A stretch of DNA of 64,000 bases from Streptomyces sp. SID8374 (lineage in GTDB: Bacteria; Actinomycetota; Actinomycetes; Streptomycetales; Streptomycetaceae), in contig NZ_WWGH01000001.1 in assembly GCF_009865135.1 (NCBI RefSeq), forward strand, positions 2,480,001-2,544,000. The letters are read 5' to 3'. How positions within the stretch are numbered: the first letter of the stretch is position 1; each line of letters begins with the position of its first letter. A model generated the notes under the pieces. The model worked only from the letters and a program-made list of their open reading frames with translations, did not search any database and was not told the origin of the DNA. Below are positions 43,554-52,603 of this stretch, piece after piece. The translations under genes were made by a program, and so were the position numbers.

Positions 43554-44351
43554 CTATGCGGACGTGCGCCGCTCGGTGTGGTCCTGCGGGAGGTAGACCA
43601 CCGTGGGGGCGCCCGTCTTCGGGTGGGTGCTGACCTCGGCGGCGACGCCGTACACCTCGCCCAGCAGCTCCGCCGTGAGGACCTTTTCCGGGGTGCCGGA
43701 GGCGACGACGCGGCCGTCCTTGAGGACGTACAGGCGGTCGCAGTAGTACGCGGCGAGGTTGAGGTCGTGCAGGGCCAGCAGGTTGGTGGTGCCCAGCTCG
43801 CGGACCAGGGAGAGGATCTCCAGCTGGTAGCGGATGTCCAGGTGGTTGGTCGGCTCGTCCAGGACGACGAGCGCGGGCTGCTGGACCAGGGCGCGGGCGA
43901 CCAGGGCGCGTTGGCGTTCGCCGCCGGAGAGGGAGGCGAAGGTACGGGGGGCGAGTGCGGCGATCCCGACCCGGTCGAGGGCCTGGGTGACGAGGGCGGT
44001 GTCGGACGCGTTGTCCGCCTCCCAGAACCGCTTGTGCGGGGCGCGGCCCATCGCGACGACCTGGCCGACGGTCAGCTCGAACCCGGCGTGGCCGTCCTGC
44101 GGGACCGTGGCGATGCGCTGGGCGCGGGCCTTCACGGGGAGGGTGGCGAGGTCGTCGCCGTCCAGGAGGACCCGGCCGTGGGTGGGGCGCAGGGTGCCGT
44201 AGACGCAGCGCAGGAGCGTGGTCTTGCCGCTGCCGTTGGGGCCGACCAGGCCGACCGTCTCGCCGTCGGCGGCGGTGAGGTCGACCGCGTCGACCAGGTG
44301 GCGGCCTTCGCCGATCCCGTACGAGAGTGCCTCGGTGCGCAGGGTGGTCAC
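43554..44351 (-). CDS. btuD: Cobalamin ABC transporter ATP-binding protein BtuD
   Basis: A 265-residue FecE/BtuD-type ATPase: Walker A GPNGSGKT (38-45), Q-loop VPQDGHAG, signature LSGGERQRALVARAL, Walker B VLDEPTNHLD and switch LALHDL. It drives import through the BtuC-like channel in the preceding gene. Siderophore and heme importers share this ATPase type, but the cobalamin riboswitch before the operon decides for B12 or another corrinoid. It is the last gene of the operon, 66 nt after the permease stop. Confidence 0.88.
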   Translation of the reverse strand: MTTLRTEALSYGIGEGRHLVDAVDLTAADGETVGLVGPNGSGKTTLLRCVYGTLRPTHGRVLLDGDDLATLPVKARAQRIATVPQDGHAGFELTVGQVVAMGRAPHKRFWEADNASDTALVTQALDRVGIAALAPRTFASLSGGERQRALVARALVQQPALVVLDEPTNHLDIRYQLEILSLVRELGTTNLLALHDLNLAAYYCDRLYVLKDGRVVASGTPEKVLTAELLGEVYGVAAEVSTHPKTGAPTVVYLPQDHTERRTSA

Positions 44352-44417
44352 GGGCGGGCTCCCCCGGGAGTGCGTACGGTCGTCATGCGGGTGCTCCCTC
44401 GGCTGTGCGTACGGTCG

Positions 44418-45458
44418 TCACGCGGGCGCCCCCTCCGGCCTGCGGCGCAGCATCCACAGGAAGAACGGGCCGCCCGTCAGCGCCGTGAGCACGCCCACCG
44501 GGATGTCCTGCGGGGCCGCGAGCGTCCGGGCGGCCAGGTCGGCGAGGACCAGGAACACGGCCCCGCCGAGCGCGACGACCGGGAGCAGCGCGCGGTGCGA
44601 GGCGCCGACCGCCATCCGGGCCATGTGCGGGACCATCAGGCCGACGAAGCCGATCGCCCCGCTGTACGCGACGAGCGCCCCGGTCATCAGGGAGGCGAGG
44701 ACGAAGACGGCGGCCCGGAAGCGGGCGGTGTCCAGGCCGAGCACGGTCGCGCCCTCCTCCCCCACCAGGAGCAGGTCGAGGGGCCGGGCCAGCGTGAGGA
44801 GTACGGCCGTACCGGCGATCAGGGTGACCGTCGGGAGCGCGAGCATGTCCCAGCGGGCCGCGCCGAGGCCGCCGAGGGTCCAGTAGAGGACTTCCTGGAG
44901 GTGGTCGGCGCGGGCGGAGGTGACCAGGATCAGGCTGGTGAGGGCGGAGAGGATGTAGGAGACGGCGACCCCGGCGAGGACGAGCCGGTTGGTGGTGAGG
45001 CCTCCCCCGCCGCGCGCCAGGGTGTAGACGAGGAGCAGCGAGAGCAGCGCTCCGGCGAAGGCGGCGGCGGGGATGGTGACGGTGGTGGCGAGGGTCGCGC
45101 CGATGCCGAGGACGATGACCAGGACCGCGCCGGTGGAGGCCCCGGAGGAGACGCCGAGGAGGAACGGGTCGGCGAGCTGGTTGCGTACAAGGGCCTGGAG
45201 GACCGTGCCGATGACGGCCAGTCCGGCGCCGACGACGATGCCGAGGATGACCCGGGGCAGCCGGACGTCCAGGACGATCGTGCGGAACGGGCTCGCCTCC
45301 GCCCGCCCGGTCAGGATGTCGATGACCTGGCCGGGCGGGATGCGGACGGAGCCGAGGGCGAGGGCGGCGACCACGGCGGCTGCGAGGAGTGCGGCGAGGA
45401 CGCCGACGACCAGGGTGTAGCGGAGCAGCCGCCGCGGTGCGGGGGTGCGGCAGGTCAC
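44418..45458 (-). CDS. btuC: Cobalamin ABC transporter permease BtuC
   Basis: A 346-residue FecCD-family permease with about ten membrane segments. GSVRIPPGQVIDIL, RLPRVILGIVVGAGLAVIG, QALVRNQLADPFLLGVSSGA and FVGLMVPHMARMAVG are diagnostic; the last is the coupling loop that contacts the ATPase. GTG 45458 overlaps the binding protein stop by 4 nt (GTGA). The longer frame continuing to 46622 through the binding protein gene is a shadow. It forms a dimeric channel for corrinoid import. Confidence 0.9.
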   Translation of the reverse strand: MTCRTPAPRRLLRYTLVVGVLAALLAAAVVAALALGSVRIPPGQVIDILTGRAEASPFRTIVLDVRLPRVILGIVVGAGLAVIGTVLQALVRNQLADPFLLGVSSGASTGAVLVIVLGIGATLATTVTIPAAAFAGALLSLLLVYTLARGGGGLTTNRLVLAGVAVSYILSALTSLILVTSARADHLQEVLYWTLGGLGAARWDMLALPTVTLIAGTAVLLTLARPLDLLLVGEEGATVLGLDTARFRAAVFVLASLMTGALVAYSGAIGFVGLMVPHMARMAVGASHRALLPVVALGGAVFLVLADLAARTLAAPQDIPVGVLTALTGGPFFLWMLRRRPEGAPA

Positions 45459-46456
45459 GGGGTGGTGGCCGCCGGGTGGAGCTGGGCCGCGAGCTTCTCG
45501 ACGGCGGCGGGGACGCGGACGCCGAGGACCGCGTCGGAGAGCGGCATGACCGCGAAGCGCTTGTTCTTGATGGCGGGGACGTCGGCGAGGGCCGGGTCGG
45601 TGAGGAGGCGCTTCTTCTTCTGTTCGACGGTGGTGGAGCCGTAGTCGTAGATCACGATGGCTTCGGGCTTGCGGGCGACCACGTTCTCCCAGGAGGCGTC
45701 GCCGAAGGACTTGTCGAGGTCGGCGAAGATGTTGGTGCCGCCGGCGCGCTTGATCAGCTCGTTGCCGATGCCCTTGCCGCCCGCGGTGAACGCGATCTTG
45801 TCGCCGCTGTCGTAGACGAAGACGGGGAGGGGCTTGAGGTCCTTGAGCTTCTCGGCGGTCGCCGCGTTGTCGGCCTTCGCCTGCTTGATCCAGGCCTCGG
45901 CGCGGTCGGTGACGCCGAAGGTGCGGCCGACCTCGCGGATCTCCTCGTAAAGGGTCTCCATCGGGGTGTCGGCCTTGGCGCAGCTCTCGGTGTTGAGCCG
46001 GGTCTCGATGCCGGACTTCTTCAGCGCCTCGCGCCCGCGCCCGTCGCCTGCCGCGAACGCGCTGGCGTAACCGCCGTAGACGAAGTCCGGGTCGGTGGCG
46101 AGGACCTGCTCGTAGGAGGGGTACTCCTTGGCGATGACGGGGACGGAGGCGTAGTCCTTCGCGTACTTCGGCAGGACCTTGTCGTCGAGATAGGCGGTGC
46201 CGACGAGGGACTTGGCCAGGCCCAGTTCGAGCATGATCTCGGTGACGTGCTGGTTCATGGTGACCACGCGCTTGGGCGGGGCCTTGTACGTGGTGGTGAC
46301 ACCGCAGTTGGTGACGGTGTACGGGAAGCCGTCGCTCTTCGCCGAGGCCTCGGGCCTGCCCTGGGCGCCGGTGGAGGTCTCCGGGGTGGAGCAGGCGGTG
46401 AGGGCGAGCGGGAGCAGCACGGCGGCGGCTATGAGCGCGGGGGTGCGCCGGGACAT
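45455..46456 (-). CDS. btuF: Cobalamin-binding lipoprotein BtuF
   Basis: A 333-residue periplasmic-type binding protein fixed to the membrane through C22 in the lipobox LTAC. Two lobes are joined by a long helix, as in class III (BtuF/FhuD-like) proteins. Segments: RVVTMNQHVTEIMLELGLAKSLVGTAY (in outline), the DPDFVYGGYASAF and KPEAIVIYDYG pair, and FAVMPLSDAVLGVR. It captures the corrinoid and delivers it to BtuC. It is the first gene of the operon, 40-190 nt after the riboswitch. Ligand identity rests on the riboswitch. Confidence 0.86.
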   Translation of the reverse strand: MSRRTPALIAAAVLLPLALTACSTPETSTGAQGRPEASAKSDGFPYTVTNCGVTTTYKAPPKRVVTMNQHVTEIMLELGLAKSLVGTAYLDDKVLPKYAKDYASVPVIAKEYPSYEQVLATDPDFVYGGYASAFAAGDGRGREALKKSGIETRLNTESCAKADTPMETLYEEIREVGRTFGVTDRAEAWIKQAKADNAATAEKLKDLKPLPVFVYDSGDKIAFTAGGKGIGNELIKRAGGTNIFADLDKSFGDASWENVVARKPEAIVIYDYGSTTVEQKKKRLLTDPALADVPAIKNKRFAVMPLSDAVLGVRVPAAVEKLAAQLHPAATTP

Positions 46457-46494
46457 GGCGGGGCCTCTCCGGGGGATTTCCGCGTCCCCTGGTC

Positions 46495-46645
46495 GATGCG
46501 TGAAAGGCGGCGGGCCAGTTCCTGGCTTCCGGGCCCGCCCTCCGGTACGGGGTCGTCCACGGGGAGTCGTCCGTACGGGAGGGCGGCCCGGTCACAGTGG
46601 CGGGACCGTGCCGGATTCGCACCGGCTTCCTGGTTCCTGCTGCCT
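46495..46645 (-). ncRNA. Cobalamin riboswitch
   Basis: On the minus strand, GCCGGTGCGAATCCGGCACG (46629-46610) and the adjoining CCCGCCACTGTGACC (46604 to 46590 region) are the conserved core of the adenosylcobalamin aptamer, followed by AAGCCAGGAACTGGC. It directly precedes btuF and would shut down the transporter operon when B12 is plentiful. The 5' boundary was placed after the Mec terminator. Exact ends are approximate. Confidence 0.9.
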
Positions 46646-46651
46646 TGTGTT

Positions 46652-46680
46652 CGGGTCTGGGGTGCAGTGTGCCAGACCCG
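46652..46680 (-). terminator. Terminator of mec, 9-bp stem
   Basis: CGGGTCTGG (46652-46660) and its exact complement (46672-46680) around an 11-nt loop, 30 nt after the mec stop. It may also be the start of the riboswitch expression domain. Confidence 0.6.
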
Positions 46681-46709
46681 TGCGGCGGCTCCGCGATCCG
46701 CCCGGGTGC

Positions 46710-47132
46710 TCAGTACGCCTCGACGACCTGCACGTCTTCCTCGGTGATCTCGCCGTCCACGATGCGGTACGAGCGGAACTGGAAGGGGCCCGCGCCGTCG
46801 GTGTCGGCGGTGGAGACGAGGACGTAGTGGGCGCCGGGCTCATTCGCGTACGTCACGTCGGTGCGGGAGGGGTAGGCCTCGGTCGCCGTGTGCGAGTGGT
46901 AGATGATCACGGGCTCCTCGTCGCGGTCGTCCATCTCGCGGTAGAGCTTGAGGAGGTCGCCGGAGTCGAACTCGTAGAACGTGGGCGAGCGGGCGGCGTT
47001 GAGCATCGGGATGAAGCGCTCGGGGCGCCCCGTTCCGACCGGGCCCGCCACCACGCCGCACGCCTCGTCGGGGTGGTCGGCGCGGGAGTGGGCGACGATC
47101 TGGTCGTGGAGCGCCTGGGTGATGGTCAGCAT
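46710..47132 (-). CDS. mec: JAMM metalloprotease Mec (CysO-cysteine peptidase)
   Basis: A 140-residue Mov34/MPN+ zinc peptidase. The JAMM residues are all present: E24 in DEACGV, H79 and H81 in YHSHTATEAYPSRTD, S89 and D92. In mycobacteria, Mec cleaves CysO-cysteine to release cysteine. Since CysO here ends in GG-MR, this enzyme may also trim the two extra residues; that is inference by analogy with the QbsD/QbsE pair. The start ATG 47132 is used. It is separated from cysO-cysM by the B12 transporter operon, whereas in mycobacteria it is adjacent. Confidence 0.92.
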   Translation of the reverse strand: MLTITQALHDQIVAHSRADHPDEACGVVAGPVGTGRPERFIPMLNAARSPTFYEFDSGDLLKLYREMDDRDEEPVIIYHSHTATEAYPSRTDVTYANEPGAHYVLVSTADTDGAGPFQFRSYRIVDGEITEEDVQVVEAY

Positions 47133-47529
47133 GGCGCCAGGATAAGACCGACCGGCAGTCGGGGGGTGGGAGAAGGAGCGGGGCTGGGTGCGTGCAGCTG
47201 CAAGGCGGAGGATCGAGTCAACGCGGAGCGTTGGTGATTGACGACAACGCCGGAGGGGCCCCTCCCTGCCCGAGCGAAGCCGAGAGCTTGGGGGAGCGCG
47301 TGCCCAGCCCCGCGACGCCGCCCCCGATTGCCGGTCGGTCTGAGCATGCGGGCCCTCGCGTACCGGTGGGTGGTACGGGAGGGCCCGCATGGTGGACGCC
47401 GGGGCCGTGGGGGGAAGGGGAGTGGCCGGGGCGCCCGGGAGGAGGGCCGGTCCAGGGCCCGGAGTGATCGGGCCCGCCCTCGGGGTCGGTACTCGGCGCA
47501 AGCAGGTGGGGTGCTCGGCGGAGCCTGGG
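47133..47529. other. Intergenic region between mec and the amino acid permease
   Basis: No gene is seen. It holds a short inverted unit near 47215-47245 (CAACGC..GCGTTG), a GC palindrome GGAGGGGCCCCTCC near 47262, and, listed separately, a large hairpin at 47345-47391. The minus-strand mec promoter must lie here, but no -10/-35 pair stands out. Confidence 0.5.
47345..47391 (-). terminator. Terminator of the amino acid permease gene, 20-bp stem
   Basis: Arms 47345-47364 and 47372-47391 match at 19 of 20 pairs around a 7-nt loop. It is downstream of the permease stop on the minus strand. Confidence 0.8.
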
Positions 47530-48975
47530 TCAGCGCTTGGCGAAGGCGGTGTTCTCCGGGTCGCGCGACTTGAGCACCAGGTAGGAGACGCCGAGGACGA
47601 GCGCCCAGAGCGGGGCGCAGTACAGCGAGATCCTGGCCTCCTTGTCGATCGCCATCATCACGATGACCATGCCGATGAAGGCGAGCGCGAACCAGCTGGT
47701 GTACGGGGCGCCCGGGGCCTTGAACGAGGACTGCGGGAGCACCCCCTGGTCGGCGAGGCGGCGGTAGCGGATCTGGCTGAACAGGATCATGATCCAGGCC
47801 CACATGCCGGAGATGGTCGCGAAGGAGACGACGTAGTTGAACGCCTCGCCCGGCCACTGGTAGTTGATCCAGACGCCGACGAGCATCAGGGCGGCGGAGA
47901 AGGTGGTGCCGGTGAGCGGCAGGCCGTTCTTCGTCAGCTTGGTGAAGGCGCGCGGGCCCTGTCCGTTCATGGCCAGGTCGCGGAGCATGCGGCCGGTGGA
48001 GTACATGCCGGAGTTGCAGGAGGAGAGCGCCGCGGTCAGGACGACGAAGTTGACGATGGCGGCGCCGATGCCGAGCCCCATCTCCTCGAAGGCCTTCACG
48101 AACGGCGAGACGCCCGGCTTGAAGGTGGACCACGGCACGACCGACAGGATCATGATCAGGGCACCGACGTAGAAGACGGCGATGCGCCACGGCACGGTGT
48201 TGATGGCCTTGGGCAGCACGGTCTTGGGGTCCTTGGACTCCCCGGCGGTGACGCCGACGAGTTCCACGGCGAGGAAGGCGAACATGACGATCTGGAGCGT
48301 CATCAGCATGCCGCCGATGCCGTTCGGGAAGAACCCGCCGTCGTTCCAGAGATTGGAGACGGTCGCGGTGTCACCGGCGTCGGAGAAGCCGAGCGTCAGC
48401 ACGCCGGCGCAGATGAGGATCATGCCGACGATCGCGGTGACCTTGACCATCGAGAACCAGAACTCCAGCTCACCGAAGAGCTTCACGGAGATCAGATTGG
48501 CGCCGTACAGGATGACGGTGAAGACGAGTGCGGACAGCCACTGCGGAATGTCCCACCAGTACGTCATATAGGTGGCGGCGGCGGTGACTTCGGTGATTCC
48601 GGTGACGACCCAGAACAGCCAGTACGTCCAGCCGGTCACGAATCCGAAGAAGGGCCCGATGAATTCGCGGGCGTACTCCGAGAAGGAGCCGGAGACCGGG
48701 CGGTACATGAGCAGTTCGCCCAGGGCCCGCATGATGAAGAAGATGACCAGGCCCGCGAGGACGTAGGCCAGGATGAGGCTGGGTCCGGCCCGGTCGATCG
48801 CTTTGCCCGCGCCCAGGAAGAGCCCGGTCCCGATGGCTCCGCCGATGGCGATCATCTGGATCTGACGGGCTCCCAGACCTCGCTGGTACCCCTCGCCACC
48901 GGTCTCGGCCTCCCCGGATTCCGCTCCGGGCCTTCCGTGGTCGGCCTGTCCCTCGTCGACCTGTGCCGATGTCAT
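47530..48975 (-). CDS. Amino acid permease (APC superfamily, AnsP/GabP-like)
   Basis: A 481-residue, 12-segment transporter. GLGARQIQMIAIGGAIGTGLF is the first helix and its unwound substrate site GAIGTGLFLGAG; RALGELLMYRPVSGSFSEYAREF and MALQ-like MFAFLAVELVGVTAGESKDP (helix 6) are typical of the amino acid transporter family. It should import an amino acid, perhaps asparagine, GABA or an aromatic one, with protons. ATG 48975 has AAAGG about 12 nt upstream; a frame start 13 codons earlier is less likely. Single-gene unit with its own terminator. Confidence 0.9.
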   Translation of the reverse strand: MTSAQVDEGQADHGRPGAESGEAETGGEGYQRGLGARQIQMIAIGGAIGTGLFLGAGKAIDRAGPSLILAYVLAGLVIFFIMRALGELLMYRPVSGSFSEYAREFIGPFFGFVTGWTYWLFWVVTGITEVTAAATYMTYWWDIPQWLSALVFTVILYGANLISVKLFGELEFWFSMVKVTAIVGMILICAGVLTLGFSDAGDTATVSNLWNDGGFFPNGIGGMLMTLQIVMFAFLAVELVGVTAGESKDPKTVLPKAINTVPWRIAVFYVGALIMILSVVPWSTFKPGVSPFVKAFEEMGLGIGAAIVNFVVLTAALSSCNSGMYSTGRMLRDLAMNGQGPRAFTKLTKNGLPLTGTTFSAALMLVGVWINYQWPGEAFNYVVSFATISGMWAWIMILFSQIRYRRLADQGVLPQSSFKAPGAPYTSWFALAFIGMVIVMMAIDKEARISLYCAPLWALVLGVSYLVLKSRDPENTAFAKR

Positions 48976-49304
48976 GTGTGGTGCGCCTTTCTCCACGCCG
49001 ATCCGCGCCGTCAAGGCTGCGGATCAGGTCCTGATCCCCCCGGATATGGATTGGAGTGCCACCGGCGTTCGGCCGACTTGTGGCGACCCCGGGAACAGGG
49101 GTGGCGTCCCCGGGCGATCGTGAAGATTTATCACGGCCGTCACAGGACACCACGGGACATTCTGTGGCGCATCCCACAGGCAAAAGGGGACAAGAAACTC
49201 CATCCGGAGCGAATGCCGCCTATGACTTGGGGGGATCGTTACCCGGATCTGAGCGTCCGTTGAGCGAAGGGGGCGCGCCCGGAGGGCGGCACCTTTTCCG
49301 CCGA
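48976..49304. other. Intergenic region before the amino acid permease
   Basis: 329 nt without a recognisable gene between two minus-strand genes. It carries GGATCAGGTCCTGATCC (49019-49035), a perfect 8-bp inverted repeat around one base that could bind a regulator, and an AT-rich stretch near 49120-49210, where the permease promoter probably lies. No terminator of DUF2017 is obvious. Confidence 0.45.
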
Positions 49305-49919
49305 TTACGGCATCAGTGTTTCGACGAGCGTTTCCTGAAGTGCGCCGAGCCAGAGATAGGCCATCACCATCGGCTTGCGCGGGTCGCTGTCGGGGAGCCG
49401 GTAGAGCGACCCGTCCTCGCCCTCGTCCTCGTCGGAGACCTCCAGCCGGGTGCCGATGGTGAGCCGCAGGTCGTTGAGCGAGCCGAGCCAGGAGCGGCAC
49501 TCGTCGGCGGTGAGGGTGAGTACGGCTCCGCCGCCGTCGGCGGGCGAGAGCGCGTCCAGCGTCCGGACGACGGCGAGGGCGTCCTCGCGCTTGCGGGAGC
49601 GCAGGTCGGTCTCGGTGAAGCGGCGGAACTCGGCGGACAGCTCCCGCAGCTCCTCCTCCGACTTGCCGTCGCTCTCGGTGAGCTCGTCGGGTCCCCCGTA
49701 CGCGTCGGGGAAGAGCCGGGCCAGGGCCGGGTCGGACGGCGGCTTGCTGGGGCCCTCGGCGAAGAGTGCGGCGAGCGGGTCCTCGCCGTCGGCGGGGGTG
49801 TCGCCCGGGCCGATCAGTTCGAGCAGCTGCACGGCGAGGGAGCGCAGGATCGAGATCTCGACCTCGTCGAGTGCGACGGCCGCGCCGCCGCCCGGGGTGG
49901 CCTCGAAATGGCCGGCCAT
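49305..49919 (-). CDS. DUF2017 family protein
   Basis: A 204-residue protein. It begins with a Gly/Ala strand (FEATPGGGAAVALDEVEISILRSLAVQLLELIG in outline), a charged middle part with DPALARLFPDAY and EFRRFTETDLRSRK, and ends LTADECRSWLGSLNDLRL and YLWLGALQETLV, as in DUF2017 proteins. The family has a conserved place directly downstream of clpS in actinobacteria, as here (54 nt), which suggests a link to ClpS/ClpP proteolysis; function unproven. ATG 49919. Confidence 0.88.
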   Translation of the reverse strand: MAGHFEATPGGGAAVALDEVEISILRSLAVQLLELIGPGDTPADGEDPLAALFAEGPSKPPSDPALARLFPDAYGGPDELTESDGKSEEELRELSAEFRRFTETDLRSRKREDALAVVRTLDALSPADGGGAVLTLTADECRSWLGSLNDLRLTIGTRLEVSDEDEGEDGSLYRLPDSDPRKPMVMAYLWLGALQETLVETLMP

Positions 49920-49973
49920 GGATTCTCCGATGGTGGGTCGAACGGGGCAGGGGTGCGTACGGCGGCGGTGCCG

Positions 49974-50291
49974 CTAGTTGCGGTCCTGGGTGAGGGTGGC
50001 CCACAGCCCGTAACCGTGCATGGCCTGGACGTCGCGCTCCATCTCCTCGCGGCTCCCGCTGGAGACGACGGCGCGGCCCTTCTGGTGCACGTCCAGCATG
50101 AGCTTGTGCGCCTTGTCCTTGGAGTAGCCGAAGTAGGCCTGGAAGACATAGGTCACATAGCTCATGAGGTTGACCGGGTCGTTGTGGACGAGCGTCACCC
50201 ACGGGACGTCCGGCTCGGGGACCGCGAAGGTCTCCTCGGCCGAATCAGGACGTTCGATCTCTACAGGGGTAGCAACGCTCACCTGTCCCAT
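49974..50291 (-). CDS. clpS: ATP-dependent Clp protease adaptor ClpS
   Basis: A 105-residue adaptor that hands N-degron substrates to ClpAP/Clp[22 protein letters not shown] contains the N-end-rule binding Asn-Asp, [24 protein letters not shown] follows, and YGLWATL closes the domain. The N-terminal 30 residues are a flexible tail typical of the family. Start ATG 50291 (weak ribosome site); the frame start at 50627 would overlap pncB on the other strand. It diverges from pncB across 79 nt. Confidence 0.93.
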   Translation of the reverse strand: MGQVSVATPVEIERPDSAEETFAVPEPDVPWVTLVHNDPVNLMSYVTYVFQAYFGYSKDKAHKLMLDVHQKGRAVVSSGSREEMERDVQAMHGYGLWATLTQDRN

Positions 50292-50370
50292 GCTGCCACT
50301 CGGGCGGTCCCCGCGCACAAACGGACCCCACATCTCGTCACTTTGACGAATAGGGGGTAGCATCCCAGCC

Positions 50371-51699
50371 ATGAACTCAGCGGACCTCGGGCGACGGGTC
50401 GGCGTTCCGTCGACCGCGCTCTTCACCGACCAGTACGAGCTGACCATGGTGCAGGCGGCCCTCAAGGCGGGCACCGCCGGCCGGCACTCCGTCTTCGAGG
50501 CGTTCACCCGCCGACTGCCCGAGGGGCGGCGGTACGGGGTCGTCGCGGGCACCGGGCGGGTGCTGGACGCGGTGGAGAACTTCCACTTCGACGACGAGAT
50601 GATCGGCTTCCTGCGCCAGCAGGACATCGTGGACGAGCCGACCCTCGAATGGCTGGCGGGCTACCGCTTCAGCGGCGACATCTGGGGCTACCCGGAGGGC
50701 GAGGTGTACTTCCCGGGCTCGCCGATCCTGCGGGTGGAGGGCTCCTTCGCCGAGTGCGTGCTGCTGGAGACGGTGATCCTCTCGATCCTCAACCACGACT
50801 CCGCGATCGCGGCCGCCGCCTCGCGGATGTCGGCAGCGGCCGGGGGGCGCCGGCTGATCGAGATGGGGGCGCGGCGGACGCACGAGCTGTCGGCGGTTGC
50901 CTCGGCGCGTGCGGCGTACGTCGGCGGGTTCGACGCGACCTCCGACCTGGCGGCCGGGTTCCGGTACGGGATTCCGACCGTGGGCACCAGCGCGCACGCC
51001 TTCACCCTGCTGCACGACACTGAGCGGGACGCGTTCCGGGCGCAGGTGGACTCGCTGGGGCGGGGCACGACGCTGCTGGTGGACACGTACGACGTGGCCG
51101 AGGCGGTGCGGGCGGCGGTGGAGATCGCCGGGCCCGAGCTGGGTGCCGTACGGATCGACTCCGGGGACCTGCTGCTGGTCGCGCACCGGGTGCGGCAGCA
51201 GCTGGACGAGCTGGGGGCGACGGGCACGAAGATCGTGGTGACCTCGGACCTGGACGAGTACGCGATCGCCTCGCTGGCGGCCGCGCCGGTGGATGCGTAC
51301 GGGGTCGGCACGCAGCTGGTCACCGGGAGCGGGCACCCTACGTGTTCGATGGTCTACAAGCTGGTGGCCCGGGCGGGCGCTGCGGGCGCGGATGCTCCGC
51401 TGGTGCCGGTGGCCAAGAAGTCGCTGGGCGCGAAGTCGTCGGTGGGTGGTCGCAAGTGGGCGGCGCGCCGGGTCGACGAGGGCGGCGTGGCCGAGGCCGA
51501 GGTGATCGGGACCGGGGCGGTGCCGGAGGAGCTGGCGGGGCGGGAGCTGCTGGTGGAGCTGGTGCGGGATGGGGCCGTGGTCGCGCGGGAGCCGCTGGAG
51601 GCGGCTCGGGAGCGGCATGTCGCGGCTCGGACCGGGTTGCCGATGTCGGCGATGCAGTTGTCGCGGGGCGAGCCGGTGCTGGGGACGGAGTACGTGTGA
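50371..51699 (+). CDS. pncB: Nicotinate phosphoribosyltransferase
   Basis: A 442-residue NAD salvage enzyme that makes nicotinate mononucleotide from nicotinate and [21 protein letters not shown] opens it; [37 protein letters not shown] and [16 protein letters not shown] are conserved. [10 protein letters not shown] follows. The TIM-barrel and linker domains are complete. ATG 50371 has no good ribosome site; TAGCAT lies 7 nt upstream. pncA follows 293 nt downstream across a repeat region, so the two make a nicotinamide-to-NAD route. Confidence 0.94.
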   Translation: MNSADLGRRVGVPSTALFTDQYELTMVQAALKAGTAGRHSVFEAFTRRLPEGRRYGVVAGTGRVLDAVENFHFDDEMIGFLRQQDIVDEPTLEWLAGYRFSGDIWGYPEGEVYFPGSPILRVEGSFAECVLLETVILSILNHDSAIAAAASRMSAAAGGRRLIEMGARRTHELSAVASARAAYVGGFDATSDLAAGFRYGIPTVGTSAHAFTLLHDTERDAFRAQVDSLGRGTTLLVDTYDVAEAVRAAVEIAGPELGAVRIDSGDLLLVAHRVRQQLDELGATGTKIVVTSDLDEYAIASLAAAPVDAYGVGTQLVTGSGHPTCSMVYKLVARAGAAGADAPLVPVAKKSLGAKSSVGGRKWAARRVDEGGVAEAEVIGTGAVPEELAGRELLVELVRDGAVVAREPLEAARERHVAARTGLPMSAMQLSRGEPVLGTEYV

Positions 51700-51719
51700 G
51701 GGCCGGGGGCGTCCGGCCG

Positions 51720-51890
51720 GGCCGCTTCGTCCTCAAGCGCCGGACGGGCTGGGGTGGGCCCCAGCAGGCGCGGGGCCTCCACCCCGAGGGTTCCGTCCTC
51801 AAACGCCGGACGGCCCGAGCGGCCCGGGCGGCCCAGCAGGCGCGGGGGCCCCGCCCCGGCGGTTCCGTCCTCAAGCTCCCCACGGGCTGG
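51720..51890. repeat. Triple copy of a Streptomyces intergenic repeat
   Basis: The core TCCTCAAGCGCCGGACGGGC occurs at about 51729, 51795 (AAACGCC form, GGACGGCCC) and 51868 (AAGCTCC form), in units of about 66-70 bp. A single related copy is near 41951. Such CCTCAAACGCCGGA elements are scattered in streptomycete intergenic regions; each can form a hairpin. Confidence 0.75.
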
Positions 51891-51992
51891 AGTTTGGGTA
51901 GGGGTTGATTGTCAGGCCCTAGTCTCTACGCTCGTTGGCATCCCCGTGAACGTTGAACATCTCCGCTCTCTCCCCACCTAAGGACACCCGCC

Positions 51993-52589
51993 ATGCACCG
52001 CGCATTGATCGTCGTGGACGTTCAGAACGACTTCTGCGAGGGCGGCAGCCTCGCGGTGGCGGGTGGTGCCGATGTCGCCGCCGCCATCACCGATCTCATC
52101 GGTGAGGCCCAGCCCGGCTACCGGCACGTGGTGGCCACCCGGGACCACCATGTCGACCCCGGGGGCCACTTCTCCGAGACCCCGGACTTCGTGGACTCCT
52201 GGCCGGTGCACTGTGTCGCCGGGACCGAGGGCGTCGGGTTCCACCCGAACTTCGCGCCCGCCGTCGCCTCCGGGGCCATCGACACCGTCTTCGACAAGGG
52301 CGCCTACTCGGCCGCGTACAGCGGGTTCGAGGGCACCGACGAGAACGGGACCGGCCTCGCACAGTGGCTGCGCGACCGGTCGGTGACCGAGGTCGACGTG
52401 GTCGGTATCGCCACCGACCACTGCGTACGGGCCACCGCCCTGGACGCGGCCCGTGAGGGCTTCGTCACCCATGTGCTGCTGGACCTGACCGCCGGGGTCT
52501 CGCCCGCGACCACCGAGAAGGCCCTGGACGAGCTCCGGACGGCGGGCGTCAAGCTCTCCGGCATGCCGGTCGTCGCCGAGGCCCTGTAG
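51993..52589 (+). CDS. pncA: Nicotinamidase
   Basis: A 198-residue isochorismatase-fold amidase converting nicotinamide to nicotinate. The catalytic triad is D9 (VVDVQNDF), K102 (FDKGAYS) and C144 (GIATDHCVRATALDA). Metal ligands are D51 and H53 (TRDHHVDPG) and the His in PVHCVAGTEG. It feeds PncB, encoded just upstream. ATG 51993 has AAGGACACCC directly upstream. The following gene is convergent on the minus strand. Confidence 0.95.
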   Translation: MHRALIVVDVQNDFCEGGSLAVAGGADVAAAITDLIGEAQPGYRHVVATRDHHVDPGGHFSETPDFVDSWPVHCVAGTEGVGFHPNFAPAVASGAIDTVFDKGAYSAAYSGFEGTDENGTGLAQWLRDRSVTEVDVVGIATDHCVRATALDAAREGFVTHVLLDLTAGVSPATTEKALDELRTAGVKLSGMPVVAEAL

Positions 52590-52603
52590 CCGCCCGCGGA
52601 GCC

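Noticed and set aside
43536..45644. 702-codon plus-strand frame
   Set aside because: Antisense to btuD and btuC, with no recognisable domain.
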